Source: an uncultured Rhodospira sp.
GTDB lineage: Bacteria; Pseudomonadota; Alphaproteobacteria; Rhodospirillales; Rhodospirillaceae
Assembly (NCBI RefSeq): GCF_937138205.1
Contig: NZ_CAKZOT010000107.1
Span: 59,301 to 123,300 of the forward strand
Reading direction: 5' to 3'
DNA length: 64,000 bases
The notes below the pieces were generated by a model that made no database searches, was not told where the DNA came from, and worked only from the letters and a program-made list of their open reading frames with translations. The translations under genes and the position numbers were made by a program. This document shows, piece by piece, positions 1-8,569 of this stretch (within the stretch, counting starts at the first letter, position 1; each line of letters starts with the position of its first letter).

Positions 1-488
1 CCGAGGGCTTCACAACGGTCGAGGAGGTGGCCTTTGTGGAGGACGCCGAACTGGCCTCGATCGAGGGGTTCGACGAGGACATCGCCGCCGAACTGAAGGA
101 CCGCGCGCAGGGCTTCCTGGAGGAACGCGAGCGGGCCGCCGACGAACGCCGGCGCGACCTTGGCGTCGACGACGACATGACCTATGTGCACGGTCTGTCG
201 GCGACCATGCTGGTGGCGCTGGGCGAGGCCGGGGTCAAGACGCTGGACGATCTGGCCGACCTGGCCAGCGACGAATTGCGCGAGATCGTCGGTGAGGACA
301 ATCTCGACGAGGAGACGGCCAACACCATCATCATGGCCTCGCGCGCGCACTGGTTCGAGGACGAGGACCAAGCCGCTGCCGCTGCCGCTGCCGCCACCGA
401 CGACGAAGACGGCGACGGCGATGGCGCGACCGAACCGGAACCGGCCGGCGATGAGACCGCCGCCGATCCGGCCGGGCCGGCGGGCTGA
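1..488 (+). CDS. nusA: Transcription termination/antitermination factor NusA, C-terminal part
   Basis: The 3' end of nusA; the open frame (first full codon at base 3) runs in from the left edge, so the start is outside the window. NusA binds RNA polymerase and controls pausing, termination and antitermination. Visible are the last helix-hairpin-helix-like repeats: an acidic repeat with the SIEGFDED motif and a second one with YVHGLSATM and LDDLADLASDEL, which match the NusA C-terminal repeats. The tail after residue ~115 is Ala/Asp/Glu-rich low complexity. An internal GTG at 27 should not be taken as the start. Only 11 bases separate it from the next gene, as expected for the nusA-ylxR-infB operon. 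Confidence 0.95.
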   Translation, partial: EGFTTVEEVAFVEDAELASIEGFDEDIAAELKDRAQGFLEERERAADERRRDLGVDDDMTYVHGLSATMLVALGEAGVKTLDDLADLASDELREIVGEDNLDEETANTIIMASRAHWFEDEDQAAAAAAAATDDEDGDGDGATEPEPAGDETAADPAGPAG

Positions 489-499
489 GGGCATGACCG

Positions 500-1270
500 A
501 TGGCCGCCGGCGGGGCACATAGCCTGGCAGGGGTTCTGGAACCCGAGGACGACGACGCGATGCCTCCGGGAACGCGCCGCTGCATCGTGACGCGCGACTG
601 CCGGCCCCAGGCCGAGCTGGTGCGGTTCGTTCTCGATCCGCAAGGCCAGGTGGTGCCCGACGTCGACCGGCGGCTGCCCGGGCGCGGTTTCTGGTTGAGC
701 CCGGCCCGCGATGTGTTAGAGATGGCGGCGCGAAAGAACCTGTTCGCGCGTGCCGCACGACGGTCGGTCACGGTGCCGGCCGATCTGGCCGACCGGGTGG
801 ATCATCTGCTCGCGCGGCGGTGCCTCGATACGCTGGGCTTGGCCCGGCGCGCGGGGCAGGCAGTGACCGGGTTCGAGAAGGTGCGCGATCGTCTGCGCGC
901 GGCGGCCAAGGGGGATGTGCCGGCCGTGCTGGTGACGGCGCGTGATGGGGGATCGGACGGACGGGGCAAGATCTCGGCGCTGGCGGCGGCGGTCTGCGGG
1001 CCAAGAACGCCTCCCTTGGTCGTCGGGTTCGATGCCGAGGAACTGGGGCGCCCCCTGGGGCGCGATCGAGCCGTGCATGTCGCCGTGGATCGGGGACGGT
1101 TGGCGGGGATCTTCCTGGAGAGCAGTGCCCTTCTGGCCGGGTTCCGACCCGGCCCGATGATCCTGGGGGTGGCGGACGTTCTGGAGGCGTCGCGTCGCGG
1201 CCCGCCGGACGCGACGGATCCCGACGCGCCGGCACGGGACCAGGACAGGCCGGACCCCTGCGAGACGTAA
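500..1270 (+). CDS. ylxR: YlxR-family RNA-binding protein fused to an L7Ae-like domain
   Basis: 256 residues. Residues ~22-95 form a DUF448/YlxR domain ([12 protein letters not shown] near the start, GRGFWLSP in the middle, [12 protein letters not shown] basic end), and residues ~105-190 look like a ribosomal L7Ae/YlxQ-type RNA-binding domain ([24 protein letters not shown]). This two-domain architecture is common between nusA and infB in Alphaproteobacteria. It probably binds structured RNA and acts with ribosome or RNase P assembly, though the exact role is not defined by the sequence. The C-terminal ~30 residues are disordered. The start ATG lies 11 bases after the nusA stop, and the gene ends 62 bases before the infB start chosen here. 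Confidence 0.9.
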   Translation: MAAGGAHSLAGVLEPEDDDAMPPGTRRCIVTRDCRPQAELVRFVLDPQGQVVPDVDRRLPGRGFWLSPARDVLEMAARKNLFARAARRSVTVPADLADRVDHLLARRCLDTLGLARRAGQAVTGFEKVRDRLRAAAKGDVPAVLVTARDGGSDGRGKISALAAAVCGPRTPPLVVGFDAEELGRPLGRDRAVHVAVDRGRLAGIFLESSALLAGFRPGPMILGVADVLEASRRGPPDATDPDAPARDQDRPDPCET

Positions 1271-1332
1271 TAGAGATGCCGGGGGCACGGGCTCCCGGAA
1301 CCGTGGTTGGGTATGGAGCGAAGCTGAGTCGA

Positions 1333-4002
1333 ATGGCGGACGAGAAAGAACGGAAGGCGCCCCTGTCGCTGTCCTCGCGTGGCAAGCTGGAACTGAAGCG
1401 CCCGCTGGAAAGCGGACAGGTCCGTCAGAATTTTTCGCACGGACGCTCCAAGGTGGTGCAGGTCGAGGTGCGCAAGAAGCGCCACGTCCAGGCCGCCGAG
1501 GCCGAAGCCGCGCGGCGCGGACGCGGCGGCGCCGGTGACGCGCGCCTGCGTGACGCGAGCGACGCACTGCCGGGCGACCTGACCAACGAGGAAAAGGCTC
1601 ACCGCCTGCGCGCGCTCCAGCACGCCCAGCAGCGCGCCGAGGAAGAGGCGCGGCGCAAGGTCGAGGAAGAGGCGCGGCGCAAGGCCGAAGAGGAAGAGGC
1701 GCGGCGCAAGGCCGAAGAGGAAGAGGCTCGGCGCAAGGCCGAAGAGGAAGAGGCGCGCCGCAAGGCCGAGGAGGAAGAGGCCCAGCGCCAAAGCGAGGCC
1801 GGGCCGCAGGCCGACGCGGCCGACGCGCCCGATGCCGGTGCCCCGTCCTCGGTGGCGGATGAGGCGGCGGGCGAGGCGGCCTCGGCGCAGGAGCCGGCCA
1901 AGCCGGCGGCACAATCCCCGGACGCCAAGCCCGGCGACAAGCAGGACGAGGGCGCTGCCCGTCCCGCGACGGCCAAGGCGCCCGGCAAGCCGTCGCGCAA
2001 GGCGGCGGACGACGATGACGACGCGCCCGCCGCGCGCCGTGGCCCGGCCACCGCGACTCCGGCCAAGGCCCCGGCCAAGACGCCGTCCACGAAGCGCGCC
2101 GAGCCCAAGCGGCGCGGCAAGCTGACCATCTCCGCCGCCCTGGATGGGGACGACCGCTCGGAACGCGGCCGCTCAATGGCCGCCATGCGCCGCGCGCAGC
2201 AGAAGGAACGGCGCAAGCAGCAGTCCGGCGGCCCGCAGGAGCGGGTGGTGCGCGAGGTCACCGTGCCGGAGACCATCACCGTCCAGGAACTGGCCAACCG
2301 CATGGCCGAACGCGGCGGCAATGTCATCAAGTCGTTGATGAAGCTGGGCGTGATGGCCACCATCAACCAGGTGATTGATGCCGACACGGCCGAACTGGTG
2401 GTCGAGGACTTCGGCCACAAGATCAAGCGTGTCTCGGACGCCGACGTCGAGATTGGCCTGGTCGCCGGCCCCGATACCGAATCCCAGATGGTCACGCGGC
2501 CGCCGGTGGTGACCGTGATGGGCCACGTCGACCACGGAAAGACCTCGCTGCTCGACGCCATGCGGGAGGCCGATGTCGTCTCCGGCGAGGCCGGCGGCAT
2601 CACGCAGCACATCGGCGCCTATCAGGTGCAGTTGGCCTCGGGCGAGCGCATCACCTTCATCGACACGCCGGGCCACGCCGCGTTTACCGCCATGCGCGCG
2701 CGCGGTGCCGAGGTGACCGACATCGTCGTTCTGGTGGTGGCCGCCAACGACGGCATCATGCCGCAAACCATCGAGGCCATCCGCCACGCCCAGGCCGCCA
2801 AGGTGCCCATGGTCGTGGCCATCAACAAGATCGACCTGCCCGAGGCCGACCCCAACCGGGTGCGCACCGAACTGCTGCAGCACGACGTGGTGGTCGAGGA
2901 AATGGGCGGCGACGTCCAGACCGTCGAGGTTTCGGCCAAGAAGCGGATGAACCTGGAAAAGCTGGAAGAGGCCATCCTGCTGCAGGCCGAACTGCTCGAC
3001 CTGAAGGCCAATCCGGACCGCGTCGCCGAGGGCGCGGTGGTCGAGGCCAAGATGGAACGCGGGCGCGGCTCGGTGGCCACCGTGCTGGTGCAGCGCGGCA
3101 CCCTGCGCGTCGGCGACACGTTCGTCTGCGGCAAGGAGTGGGGCCGCGTGCGCGCCCTGGTCAACGAGCGCGACGAGCGCCTGGAGGAGGCCGGCCCCGC
3201 CGTGCCCGTGGAGGTGCTCGGCTTCAACGGCACGCCCGAGGCCGGCGACGACTTCATCGTCGTCGAGGACGAGACCAAGGCGCGCGAGGTCGCCGGGTAT
3301 CGCCAACGCAAGGAGCGCGAGAGCCAGTTCGTCAAGTCGGCGCGCGGCTCCATGGAGCAGATGTTCGAGCGCATCCAGACCGGCGAGGCCAAGGAACTGC
3401 CCGTGGTCATCAAGGGCGACGTGCAGGGCTCGGTCGAGGCGCTCATCGGCACCCTGGAGAAGATGGGCACCGACGAGGTCAAGCCGCGCGTTCTTCACGC
3501 GGCCGTCGGCGGCATCAACGAAAGCGACATCACGCTGGCCAAGGCGTCGGACGCGCTGGTCATCGGCTTTAATGTTCGCGCCAACCCACAGGCGCGCGAG
3601 ATGGCCCGCCGCGACGGCGTCGAGATCCGGTACTACAGCATCATCTACAACGTCGCCGACGACGTGCGGGCGCTGCTGACCGGGATGCTGGAGCCGACCT
3701 ACAAGGAAAGCCTGCTAGGCTACGCCGAGATCCGCGATGTCTTCAACATCACCAAGGTCGGCAAGGTGGCCGGCTGCATGGTGACCGAGGGCATGGTCAA
3801 GCGCGGCGCCAAGGTGCGCCTGCTGCGCGACGACGTGGTCATCCACGAGGGCAGCCTGGGTCAGCTCAAGCGCTTCAAGGACGATGTCCGCGAGGTGCGC
3901 GAGGGCTACGAGTGCGGCATGTCGTTCGAAAACTACAACGACATCCAGGTGGGCGACTTCATCGAGTGCTTTGAACTGGAAGAGGTGGCGGCGGCGCTGT
4001 AG
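1333..4002 (+). CDS. infB: Translation initiation factor IF-2
   Basis: GTPase that places fMet-tRNA on the 30S subunit. With the ATG at 1333 the protein is 889 residues and begins [21 protein letters not shown], the usual alphaproteobacterial IF-2 N-terminus; an upstream in-frame ATG at 1276 would add 19 atypical residues. Domains: charged N-terminal region with a tandem EEEARRKA coiled coil (~100-150), linker rich in Ala/Pro/Lys, IF2_N around 310-360, then the G domain with GHVDHGKTS (~396), DTPGHAAF (~443), NKID (~497) and SAKK, followed by domains II, III and C2. It is third in the nusA operon. The customary downstream rbfA is missing here; a palindrome and repeats follow. Confidence 0.97.
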   Translation: MADEKERKAPLSLSSRGKLELKRPLESGQVRQNFSHGRSKVVQVEVRKKRHVQAAEAEAARRGRGGAGDARLRDASDALPGDLTNEEKAHRLRALQHAQQRAEEEARRKVEEEARRKAEEEEARRKAEEEEARRKAEEEEARRKAEEEEAQRQSEAGPQADAADAPDAGAPSSVADEAAGEAASAQEPAKPAAQSPDAKPGDKQDEGAARPATAKAPGKPSRKAADDDDDAPAARRGPATATPAKAPAKTPSTKRAEPKRRGKLTISAALDGDDRSERGRSMAAMRRAQQKERRKQQSGGPQERVVREVTVPETITVQELANRMAERGGNVIKSLMKLGVMATINQVIDADTAELVVEDFGHKIKRVSDADVEIGLVAGPDTESQMVTRPPVVTVMGHVDHGKTSLLDAMREADVVSGEAGGITQHIGAYQVQLASGERITFIDTPGHAAFTAMRARGAEVTDIVVLVVAANDGIMPQTIEAIRHAQAAKVPMVVAINKIDLPEADPNRVRTELLQHDVVVEEMGGDVQTVEVSAKKRMNLEKLEEAILLQAELLDLKANPDRVAEGAVVEAKMERGRGSVATVLVQRGTLRVGDTFVCGKEWGRVRALVNERDERLEEAGPAVPVEVLGFNGTPEAGDDFIVVEDETKAREVAGYRQRKERESQFVKSARGSMEQMFERIQTGEAKELPVVIKGDVQGSVEALIGTLEKMGTDEVKPRVLHAAVGGINESDITLAKASDALVIGFNVRANPQAREMARRDGVEIRYYSIIYNVADDVRALLTGMLEPTYKESLLGYAEIRDVFNITKVGKVAGCMVTEGMVKRGAKVRLLRDDVVIHEGSLGQLKRFKDDVREVREGYECGMSFENYNDIQVGDFIECFELEEVAAAL
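1635..1788 (+). repeat. In-frame tandem repeat inside infB
   Basis: About five to six in-frame units of 18-24 bases encode variants of EEEARRKA. The result is a charged single-helix segment in the IF-2 N-terminal region. The near-identical DNA units suggest slippage-prone length variation between strains (inference). Confidence 0.8.
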
Positions 4003-4075
4003 CGCCGAATCGCTCGAATTCGGAACCACAGTGGTGGGGCCGATTTCGAACATGACTCCGCCCAAAATATTTGTC

Positions 4076-4105
4076 TTAGGGCAGATTCACGTGACTCTGC
4101 CCTAG
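4076..4105. other. 30-base near-perfect palindrome downstream of infB
   Basis: Two 15-base arms (4076-4090 and 4091-4105) are complementary at 13 of 15 positions and meet at CACGTG with no loop. It lies 73 bases after the infB stop. There is no T-tract, so it is not a textbook intrinsic terminator. It could be a two-fold-symmetric protein site or a cruciform/terminator-like structure. Confidence 0.6.
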
Positions 4106-4214
4106 GCACGCCGCGCAGCAGTTCTCATTTTGGCCGCGCGGCTTCCGAAATGAACTGCCGGGAGCTCCAGGCGCGGGCCTGACACCCTCCCCTGGATAGG
4201 GGAGGGCTGGGGTG

Positions 4215-4317
4215 GGAACCAGAGGACAGAAGTCAGAAGTCAGAAGCCCGCCGGCGGAACGCCATTCCATGCGGAGTGCTTCTGTCCTCTGACCTCTGTC
4301 TTCCGACATCTGGTTCC
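4215..4317. repeat. Imperfect long inverted repeat
   Basis: A left arm beginning GGAACCAGAGGACAGAAG and a right arm containing CTTCTGTCCTC and ending CATCTGGTTCC form an imperfect long hairpin. Immediately before it, at 4188-4209, is a short CCCTCCCCT/AGGGGAGGG hairpin. Nothing coding is seen. It is part of the repeat-filled gap between infB and the sulfotransferase gene. Confidence 0.6.
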
Positions 4318-4327
4318 CCCCTCCCGA

Positions 4328-4566
4328 CCTCCCCCCGGAGGGGGCTATCATATTCACACTTCTTTCCGCCGAAGCGGCGGCACCTCGCTCGTGAGATGAC
4401 GTGACTCGTCATTGCGAACCCTCGTCGCAAGACGAGGGTGAAGCAATCCAGGGCGAAAAACGCAAGTATCTGCCCTGGATTGCCCCATTTCTTTAATTTG
4501 GGCTTCGCTCCTCGCAATGACAAACGGAAACAAAGTTGTGTGAATCAGTTAGCCCGTAGGGGGAGG
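4328..4566. mobile_element. MITE-like element, copy 1
   Basis: A 239-bp non-coding element with imperfect terminal inverted repeats (left end 4328-4359, right end 4538-4566; shared pattern CCTCCCC..GGCTA.C..ATTCACAC). Inside it is the perfect pair GCAATCCAGGGC / GCCCTGGATTGC and the outer pair CGTCATTGCGA / TCGCAATGAC. The same ends and inner pairs recur at 12283-12509, and partly at 42289. It has no coding capacity, so it resembles a miniature inverted-repeat element moved in trans. No target-site duplication was confirmed. Confidence 0.7.
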
Positions 4567-4611
4567 AGAACAGGCCGGCACCGGCCGCAACCGCTGTTCT
4601 CCCTCCATCCT

Positions 4612-4713
4612 GAGAGTCTGTCCGGAAAGCCCTTATGGGTACCACGGACGGTGCTCGTTCTGGGGACCGGCACCCCACATATTGTGGCCTTCGAGACTTT
4701 CCGGACGGGCTCT
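4612..4713. repeat. Inverted repeat with GTCCGGAAAG / CTTTCCGGAC arms
   Basis: The arms around 4618-4629 and 4697-4706 pair perfectly over CTTTCCGGAC and are extended by flanking GAGAGTC / GGGCTCT. The roughly 70 bases between them carry smaller palindromes. It is a single copy in this window and its function is unknown. Confidence 0.55.
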
Positions 4714-4824
4714 GAGAATTGCTGCACGCCGCGATACGCCCTGGCGTTTTGATTCAGGATCATGCGATTCTACCGAATCGCATCCGGAACACCGGCTTAT
4801 TCGGGCCGACATTTGGCTTGATAC

Positions 4825-4861
4825 CGTCCGACGAATGAGCCGACTTCATTCGTCGGACGGC
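4825..4861. repeat. Stem-loop, 15-bp perfect stem
   Basis: Arms 4825-4839 and 4847-4861 are perfectly complementary around a 7-base loop. The core (GAATGA, short loop, TTCATTCGTCGG) is shared with the stem-loop at 35718-35756 just after rpoH, so this is a small dispersed hairpin family. Confidence 0.75.
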
Positions 4862-4866
4862 CGGTG

Positions 4867-5012
4867 CGCCTCTGGCATCGCTTCGCGATGCCAGCTTTTA
4901 CCAAAACGGGGCCGGTGCCCACGGCGCCGCTTCGCGGCGCCGACAAAGTTTGGCCGCCCTTTGGGCGGCCGGGGCCGCGGAGCCGCAGTGCCCCGAAGGG
5001 GCGCTGCGGCGA
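4867..5012. repeat. Array of consecutive short GC-rich hairpins
   Basis: Several 7-10 bp stems with TTC- or TTT-type loops follow one another: CTGGCATCGC/GCGATGCCAG, GGCGCCGC/GCGGCGCC, GGCCGCCC/GGGCGGCC and GCCCC/GGGGC. No coding sequence is apparent. A related, shorter version is present at 62511-62602 in the ectoine operon. Confidence 0.65.
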
Positions 5013-5256
5013 AAAAACAAAGACTCGGCGTCACCGGCGCCCCGAAGCGACCAGCCTGACAAGTCAATCCAATCGTCGGGCGGTATTATTCACTTGGCTC
5101 CGGCAAACTCAATATGCTGTGCTAGAGATCTGTCCCAGGGGGCCAGACCGCGCCTCTGCCGGAGCCAAATGAATAAACCTTCCTGTGCAGCCTCCGGACC
5201 ATGCGGAATGGCGCTCTTATTACTGAAGCCATGTTGTCCCGATTTATAAAAGACCC

Positions 5257-6138
5257 TCACGCAACAGGCAATTCATCTTCTTGAATCTTAGCGCCATTTG
5301 CGAAGTTCGAGACATCGACCTCCAATACATCTGCCTTGGCGGAGGAATAGGAATCGTTGCCTGCCTCTCGGATCAAGATGCTGTATTTACTTGGCTTTTT
5401 AGAAAGTGATTGTGGAATGCGCCTGTATTTCTTAACAAAATCATACAGGCGGTAATCCCATTCGTTCGCGTCTCTGAATTGATCTGTCTCCTCACACTCA
5501 AGTATATATTTGGCGCTCGTCCGGTTTATGCGCTCCGATATCACATTGGGGCAACAGTTTGTCTTTAAGATGTCGGATATGATCGACGGAATATCTTGCT
5601 CAACACCAAAGGCGTGGAATCGATCCAGAAGGTTCTGACAGGCACGCTCAAAAACATCCTGGCCAATCGACTGTTCCGGCAGGATGCCGCCAAGTTGCTT
5701 TGTCATGACGTTGCAGTTTTCCACCTGTGCCAAAAAGGCATCAAACTCAGCCTTGCTCGCCTGTTCCGAGGCCCGCATCTTTTTGTAGAAATAATTTGAT
5801 TGGGCGCGGGACCAAGGCTCCCTCAAAACGGTAACCAGCCTAAAGCTCTGAGTGAATTTTCTATGAACCCCAAAGGGCAAGTGTGACGCCAAAAAAATGC
5901 ACTTCTGCGAAACGCAGCCATCAGCCCTTTGCAGAATGCTCCTGTCGTCAACGCGATCACACAAAATACTGCTTAGAAGTTGGCGCGACTCAGCGGAGCA
6001 CAGCTTCTTCAAAGCTTCAAAACCCCATCCAACGGACCACCTTATGGTCATGCCGCCGGACTTTGGGATGTGGTAGTAGAAATAGGGGACAATTGAGAAT
6101 TCACGCGCCTCCCCCCCCTCAAAATAATCGAGCGCCAT
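5257..6138 (-). CDS. Sulfotransferase family protein (PAPS-dependent, putative)
   Basis: 293 residues. Near the N-terminus, YYHIPKSGGMTIR matches the 5'-phosphosulfate-binding loop (PKxGxT/S) of cytosolic and carbohydrate sulfotransferases. At ~105-120 VTVLREPWSRAQSNYFY matches the 3'-phosphate-binding motif (LRxPxxRxxSxY). The family transfers sulfate from PAPS to a sugar or other acceptor; the acceptor here cannot be told. Base composition is clearly AT-richer than its neighbours and codon use is relaxed, and the gene sits alone between repeats and tsaD, which suggests horizontal acquisition. No PAPS synthesis genes are nearby. Confidence 0.75.
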   Translation of the reverse strand: MALDYFEGGEAREFSIVPYFYYHIPKSGGMTIRWSVGWGFEALKKLCSAESRQLLSSILCDRVDDRSILQRADGCVSQKCIFLASHLPFGVHRKFTQSFRLVTVLREPWSRAQSNYFYKKMRASEQASKAEFDAFLAQVENCNVMTKQLGGILPEQSIGQDVFERACQNLLDRFHAFGVEQDIPSIISDILKTNCCPNVISERINRTSAKYILECEETDQFRDANEWDYRLYDFVKKYRRIPQSLSKKPSKYSILIREAGNDSYSSAKADVLEVDVSNFANGAKIQEDELPVA

Positions 6139-6387
6139 GTTTCCCTCGCCGTCTTCATTCGTTCTCGGATCAAACCCATCGAGACCGCCGCTTCCAAATC
6201 CCTGAATCTAACAACACGTGACGCTAATCAGACGTTAACGCGTGAAGCCGACTGATTGAGGCGGGAGCTGGTTCCCATGCCCGGGGGGTGTCGCTCGTGA
6301 CATCTTTTAGCACGATGGGGGAGCATCGACGGTTTCAGGGTCCATTTCGGACTCATCGTGCGGTGCCGGTTTCGAACGCTTTGGCTC

Positions 6388-7452
6388 CTACGCCTTCACC
6401 CCCGCACCGGCGCGTTTGGGGGCGTCGGGATCCAGCGGCCAGCGCGGGCGCGGCTTGAAATCGAGCGGATCGGTCAGCCCCAGGCGCAGCCGTTCCAGGC
6501 CCGCCCAGGCGACCATGGCGGCGTTGTCGGTACACAGCCCCGGCGGCGGCGCGACGAACCGCCAGCCCCGGCCCGCGCACAGGGCGGTCAGCGCCGCCCG
6601 CAGCGTTTCGTTGGCAGCGACTCCGCCGGCCACCACCAGCGTCGGCGGCGCCCCCGAGTCGCCGCTTTCCTCCATCAGCGCCATGGCGCGCCGGGTCCGG
6701 TCGGCCAGCACGTCGGCCACCGCGTCCTGCACGCCCGCCGCCAGATCAGCCAGATCCCGATCCGACAGCGGCCCCGGCGGCAGTGTCTCCAGTACCTGCC
6801 GCGTCGCCGTCTTCAGGCCCGAGAACGAAAAGTCGCAGCCCGGCCGGCCGACCATGGGCCTGGGCAGCGCGAAGCGCGCCGGATCGCCGCCCTTGGCCGC
6901 GCGCTCCAGCGCCGGGCCGCCGGGATGGCCCAGGCCCATCATCTTGGCCGTCTTGTCAAAGCACTCGCCGGCCGCGTCGTCGACGGTGGTGCCCAGGCGC
7001 CGGTACTGGCCCACGCCCCGCACCGCCAGAAGCTGGCAGTGTCCCCCCGAGACCAGCAGCAACAGATAGGGGAACGGCACGGCGTCCGTCAGCCGCGCGG
7101 TCAGGGCGTGCGCCTCCAGGTGGTTGACGGCCAGGAAGGGCGTGCCCGTGGCCAGCGCCAGCGCCTTGGCCGTCATGACGCCGACGATGACGCCGCCGAT
7201 CAGGCCGGGACCGCCGGTGGCCGCCACGCCGTCCAGGTCCGCCAGGCGAATCCCGGCTTCCTCCACCGCCTCGGCCACCAGCCGGTCCAGGTGGTCCAGG
7301 TGCGCGCGCGCGGCGATTTCGGGAACCACCCCGCCATACGGACGATGGGCGTCGTGCTGCGACAGCAGCGTCTGGGCGCGCACGCGCCGCCCGTCGTCCA
7401 CCACGGCGGCGGCCGTTTCGTCGCAACTGGTTTCGAGGCCGAGAACGATCAT
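6388..7452 (-). CDS. tsaD: tRNA N6-threonylcarbamoyladenosine transferase TsaD
   Basis: 354 residues, normal length. It transfers threonylcarbamoyl from TC-AMP to A37 of ANN-decoding tRNAs, in complex with TsaB and TsaE (neither is in this window). Diagnostic are the N-terminus [18 protein letters not shown], the metal-binding VNHLEAH (~105-115), LVSGGHCQL, and the ASKH-fold segment [13 protein letters not shown] near the C-terminus. It is transcribed divergently from hemC across a 56-base spacer that must hold both promoters. Confidence 0.97.
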   Translation of the reverse strand: MIVLGLETSCDETAAAVVDDGRRVRAQTLLSQHDAHRPYGGVVPEIAARAHLDHLDRLVAEAVEEAGIRLADLDGVAATGGPGLIGGVIVGVMTAKALALATGTPFLAVNHLEAHALTARLTDAVPFPYLLLLVSGGHCQLLAVRGVGQYRRLGTTVDDAAGECFDKTAKMMGLGHPGGPALERAAKGGDPARFALPRPMVGRPGCDFSFSGLKTATRQVLETLPPGPLSDRDLADLAAGVQDAVADVLADRTRRAMALMEESGDSGAPPTLVVAGGVAANETLRAALTALCAGRGWRFVAPPPGLCTDNAAMVAWAGLERLRLGLTDPLDFKPRPRWPLDPDAPKRAGAGVKA

Positions 7453-7508
7453 GGCGCCTAGAAATAGGGCTTTGCACAGCGAAGATCACCCCTTACAAAC
7501 CTGGGCCC

Positions 7509-8483
7509 ATGAGCAACACACCACTTCTCAAGATCGGAACGCGCGGCAGCCCGCTCGCGCTGGCCCAGGCCCACGCCGCCCGCGACGCGCTCGCCGCCGC
7601 CCACCCCGCGCTGTCCGAACCGGGCGCGCTGGAGATTGTCGTCATCAAGACCACGGGGGATTCGGTCCAGGACCGGCCGCTGTCGGAAATCGGCGGCAAG
7701 GGGCTGTTCACCCGCGAGATCGATGACGCCCAGCTCGCCGGCACCATCGACATCGCCGTGCACAGCATGAAGGACGTCCCCACGGTGCTGGAGGACGGCC
7801 TGACGCTGGCCTGCATCATGCCGCGCGAGGATCCGCGCGACGCCTTCATCTCCACCCGCTACAAGAGCTTCGCCGACCTGCCCGAGGGCGCGGTGATCGG
7901 CTCGGCGTCGCTGCGCCGGGGCGCCCAGATCCTCGGCCGCTATCCGCACCTGAAGGTCATCAACTTTCGCGGCAACCTGCAAACGCGCCTGCGCAAGCTG
8001 AACGAGGGCGTGGCCGATGCCACCATGCTGGCCATGGCCGGGCTCAACCGCATGGACATGGCCCATGTGGCCACCGCGCCGCTGGAGCCGGAGGAGATGC
8101 TGCCGGCCGTCGCCCAGGGCGCGGTGGGGATCACCTGCCGCGCCGACGACATCCGAACCATCGACTGGGTGCGGGCGCTGGACTGCCGCGCGTCGAGTAT
8201 CCGCGTGGCGGCGGAACGCGCGTTCCTGGCCCGTTTGGACGGCTCGTGCCGGACACCCATCGCTGCCCTGGCCGAATGGATCGGGTCCGACCGCATGAGG
8301 CTGCGCGGGCTGATCGTCCGCCCCGATGGACGCGATCCCCTGGCCACCGAACGGACCTGGGACGTGGTGACCACCGCCGACGCCGAGGCCATGGGTGACG
8401 ACGCGGCGAGCGAACTGGTCGAGAAGGCCGGGGACGCCCTGCCGGCCTATCGGGGCGAGGTCGCGGCGGGCGGCGGACTGTAG
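7509..8483 (+). CDS. hemC: Hydroxymethylbilane synthase (porphobilinogen deaminase)
   Basis: 324 residues. It polymerises four porphobilinogens into hydroxymethylbilane in tetrapyrrole synthesis. Visible are IGTRGSPLALAQA at the N-terminus, HSMKDVP, GSASLRRGAQ, INFRGNLQTRL, and the dipyrromethane-cofactor cysteine in LDGSCRTPIA. It is followed after 86 bases by hemD, giving the hemC-hemD order typical of proteobacteria, and is divergent from tsaD. Confidence 0.97.
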   Translation: MSNTPLLKIGTRGSPLALAQAHAARDALAAAHPALSEPGALEIVVIKTTGDSVQDRPLSEIGGKGLFTREIDDAQLAGTIDIAVHSMKDVPTVLEDGLTLACIMPREDPRDAFISTRYKSFADLPEGAVIGSASLRRGAQILGRYPHLKVINFRGNLQTRLRKLNEGVADATMLAMAGLNRMDMAHVATAPLEPEEMLPAVAQGAVGITCRADDIRTIDWVRALDCRASSIRVAAERAFLARLDGSCRTPIAALAEWIGSDRMRLRGLIVRPDGRDPLATERTWDVVTTADAEAMGDDAASELVEKAGDALPAYRGEVAAGGGL

Positions 8484-8569
8484 GACCTCTATTTCGGATT
8501 GCATCCCGCGTGGCAGGCGGGAGCCCACGCGCGGCAAGGACAAGGATGCACGGAAGGGCTGGGACGGCA

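Noticed and set aside
1276..1332. Upstream in-frame ATG for infB
   Set aside because: It would add 19 residues not found at the start of IF-2 proteins; [10 protein letters not shown] at 1333 fits the family.
2173..3498. 441-codon minus-strand frame over infB
   Set aside because: His/Leu/Asp-rich antisense of the IF-2 G domain with no family motif.
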